Positions 63,285 through 64,000 of a stretch of 64,000 bases of DNA are shown here, piece by piece (position 1 is the stretch's first letter; every line of letters begins with the position of its first letter). Location: the NCBI GenBank assembly GCA_005502925.1, contig SCPD01000005.1:248001-312000 (forward strand). The letters are read 5' to 3'. The notes beneath the pieces are model-generated. The model was not told where the DNA came from. It saw nothing but the letters and a program-made list of their open reading frames with translations, and searched no databases. This DNA is from Rhizobiales bacterium Y(2018) (GTDB lineage Bacteria; Pseudomonadota; Alphaproteobacteria; Rhizobiales; Aestuariivirgaceae). The position numbers were made by a program, and so were the translations under genes.

Positions 63285-64000
63285 GTGTATCTTGAGTTCT
63301 TTTCCGCCAGGGACGGCGGCACGCCCGAGGTCGTGCGGGCCGGCAATCTGGTCTTCATCGGTGGGCTGTATGCTGCAGATGGCCTGTCAGATGTTAAGAC
63401 CGAGGCCCGCACGATCCTCGAGCGGTTGAAGGCGGCGCTCGCCTCCGCCGGCGCCACGCTCGCCGATGTCGTGAAGCACAATGTCTATTTCTCCTGCCCG
63501 CCGGGTGACGCCTCGGTGGGGCGTTTCCTCGCTGACCTTGATGAGGTCCGCCACGCCTATTTCACCTATCCAGGCCCCACCTCGACGGAGATCAATTGCG
63601 GCCTCGAGCACGACGGCGCCCGCCTCATGATCGACGCCTGGGCCGTCATCGGCGCCGAACGTAAGCTGCTCGATCCGCCGGGCCATTGGCGGCGCGCCGG
63701 CTCCTCGCCTTTCGTCCAGGGCTGGAAGGTCGCAGACATGCTGTTCATCGGCGGCCAGCGCACGCTCGATCGCGACGGCAAGCTTCTGGGCCTGGGCGAC
63801 ATCGAAATCCAGACCGACGAAGCCTTCCGCAATCTCGACACCATGCTCAAAGCGGGCGGTGGCGACCGCAGCAATCTGATGCGGCAGAACACCTATTTCC
63901 GCTTCTTCGGTGAAGGCCGCGCCGTCACCGATTATTGGGAGAAGATGACCGCGGTGCGCCGCCGCTACATGTCGGTGCCCTCTGCCGCCGGCGCCGGCCT
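63285..64000 (+). CDS. Tandem RidA-family protein (3' end cut by window end)
   Basis: At least 238 aa from GTG 63285, which has GGGAGG seven bases upstream. Two successive YjgF/RidA-like domains are visible: the first about 12-122 (VVRAGNLVFIGGLYAADG ... LMIDAWAVIG), the second from about 138 (FVQGWKVADMLFIGGQRTLD). In domain 1 the position of the RidA catalytic Arg reads PGPTSTEINC, with no Arg, so this domain may not deaminate imines. It is probably controlled by the divergent TetR. Confidence 0.85.
   Translation, partial: MYLEFFSARDGGTPEVVRAGNLVFIGGLYAADGLSDVKTEARTILERLKAALASAGATLADVVKHNVYFSCPPGDASVGRFLADLDEVRHAYFTYPGPTSTEINCGLEHDGARLMIDAWAVIGAERKLLDPPGHWRRAGSSPFVQGWKVADMLFIGGQRTLDRDGKLLGLGDIEIQTDEAFRNLDTMLKAGGGDRSNLMRQNTYFRFFGEGRAVTDYWEKMTAVRRRYMSVPSAAGAG

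Overview
The window is high-GC chromosomal DNA from an alphaproteobacterium, most likely of the order Hyphomicrobiales (Rhizobiales). Supporting markers are an ActS/ActR (RegB/RegA) redox two-component pair, an MmcB-family gene, a DUF1674 gene, rsmB followed by a heparinase II/III-like gene, the carboxynorspermidine route to polyamines, a TakP-type TRAP transporter, and many interspersed palindromic repeats. Genus or species cannot be named from the sequence. No rRNA, CRISPR array, integrase or transposase is visible. There is one tRNA, tRNA-Leu(CAA).

Layout. 1-1 kb: 5' part of an ABC-F ATPase, preceded by a promoter, a 23-codon leader ORF and an intrinsic terminator, which together look like a transcription attenuator. 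1-6 kb: molybdenum cofactor genes (MOSC, mobA, mobB, DUF924), TusA, a DDAH-like hydrolase, an ArsC/Spx-like protein and a zinc-type COG0523 GTPase. 6-10.6 kb: a sugar ABC importer without its own ATPase, divergent from an SDR. 10.6-18 kb: amidase, cutC, a D,D-carboxypeptidase, and a PTS IIA - NUDIX - nspC - carboxynorspermidine dehydrogenase operon. 18.3-30 kb: a catabolic island (ridA, LacI regulator, hydantoinase/oxoprolinase B and A, RraA-like protein, a PotABCD-type ABC importer, a DHDPS-family lyase). It has a shared candidate operator, TAACGWTAAAG, at its three promoter regions. 30-33.7 kb: an ICMT-like methyltransferase, and a GST/MFS pair with a divergent HxlR regulator. 33.7-34.8 kb: an islet carrying an antitoxin-Fic pair, bounded by tRNA-Leu and a partial copy of it. 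34.8-50.7 kb: mostly core genes (arfB, dsbB, HNH nuclease, AlkA-like glycosylase, gluQRS, htpX, rsmB, purH) plus MocR and LysR regulators with visible operators. 50.7-53.2 kb: ActS/ActR and MmcB. 53.3-59.5 kb: TRAP permeases, an O-methyltransferase and two tandem TakP-like binding proteins. 59.7-64 kb: a MarR regulator with a four-cysteine tail and a secreted partner, small membrane proteins, a 0.5-kb block of nested repeats, and a TetR regulator divergent from a tandem-RidA protein cut by the window end.

How the genes work together. Much of the window serves uptake and catabolism of organic acids, amides, cyclic ureas or lactams, and sugars, under small local regulators whose operators lie in divergent promoters. 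The strongest regulatory signals are the ABC-F attenuator, the LacI-type regulon, and the operators of the MarR, TetR, MocR and LysR regulators. Intergenic space is dominated by several families of palindromic elements, one of them nested inside another.
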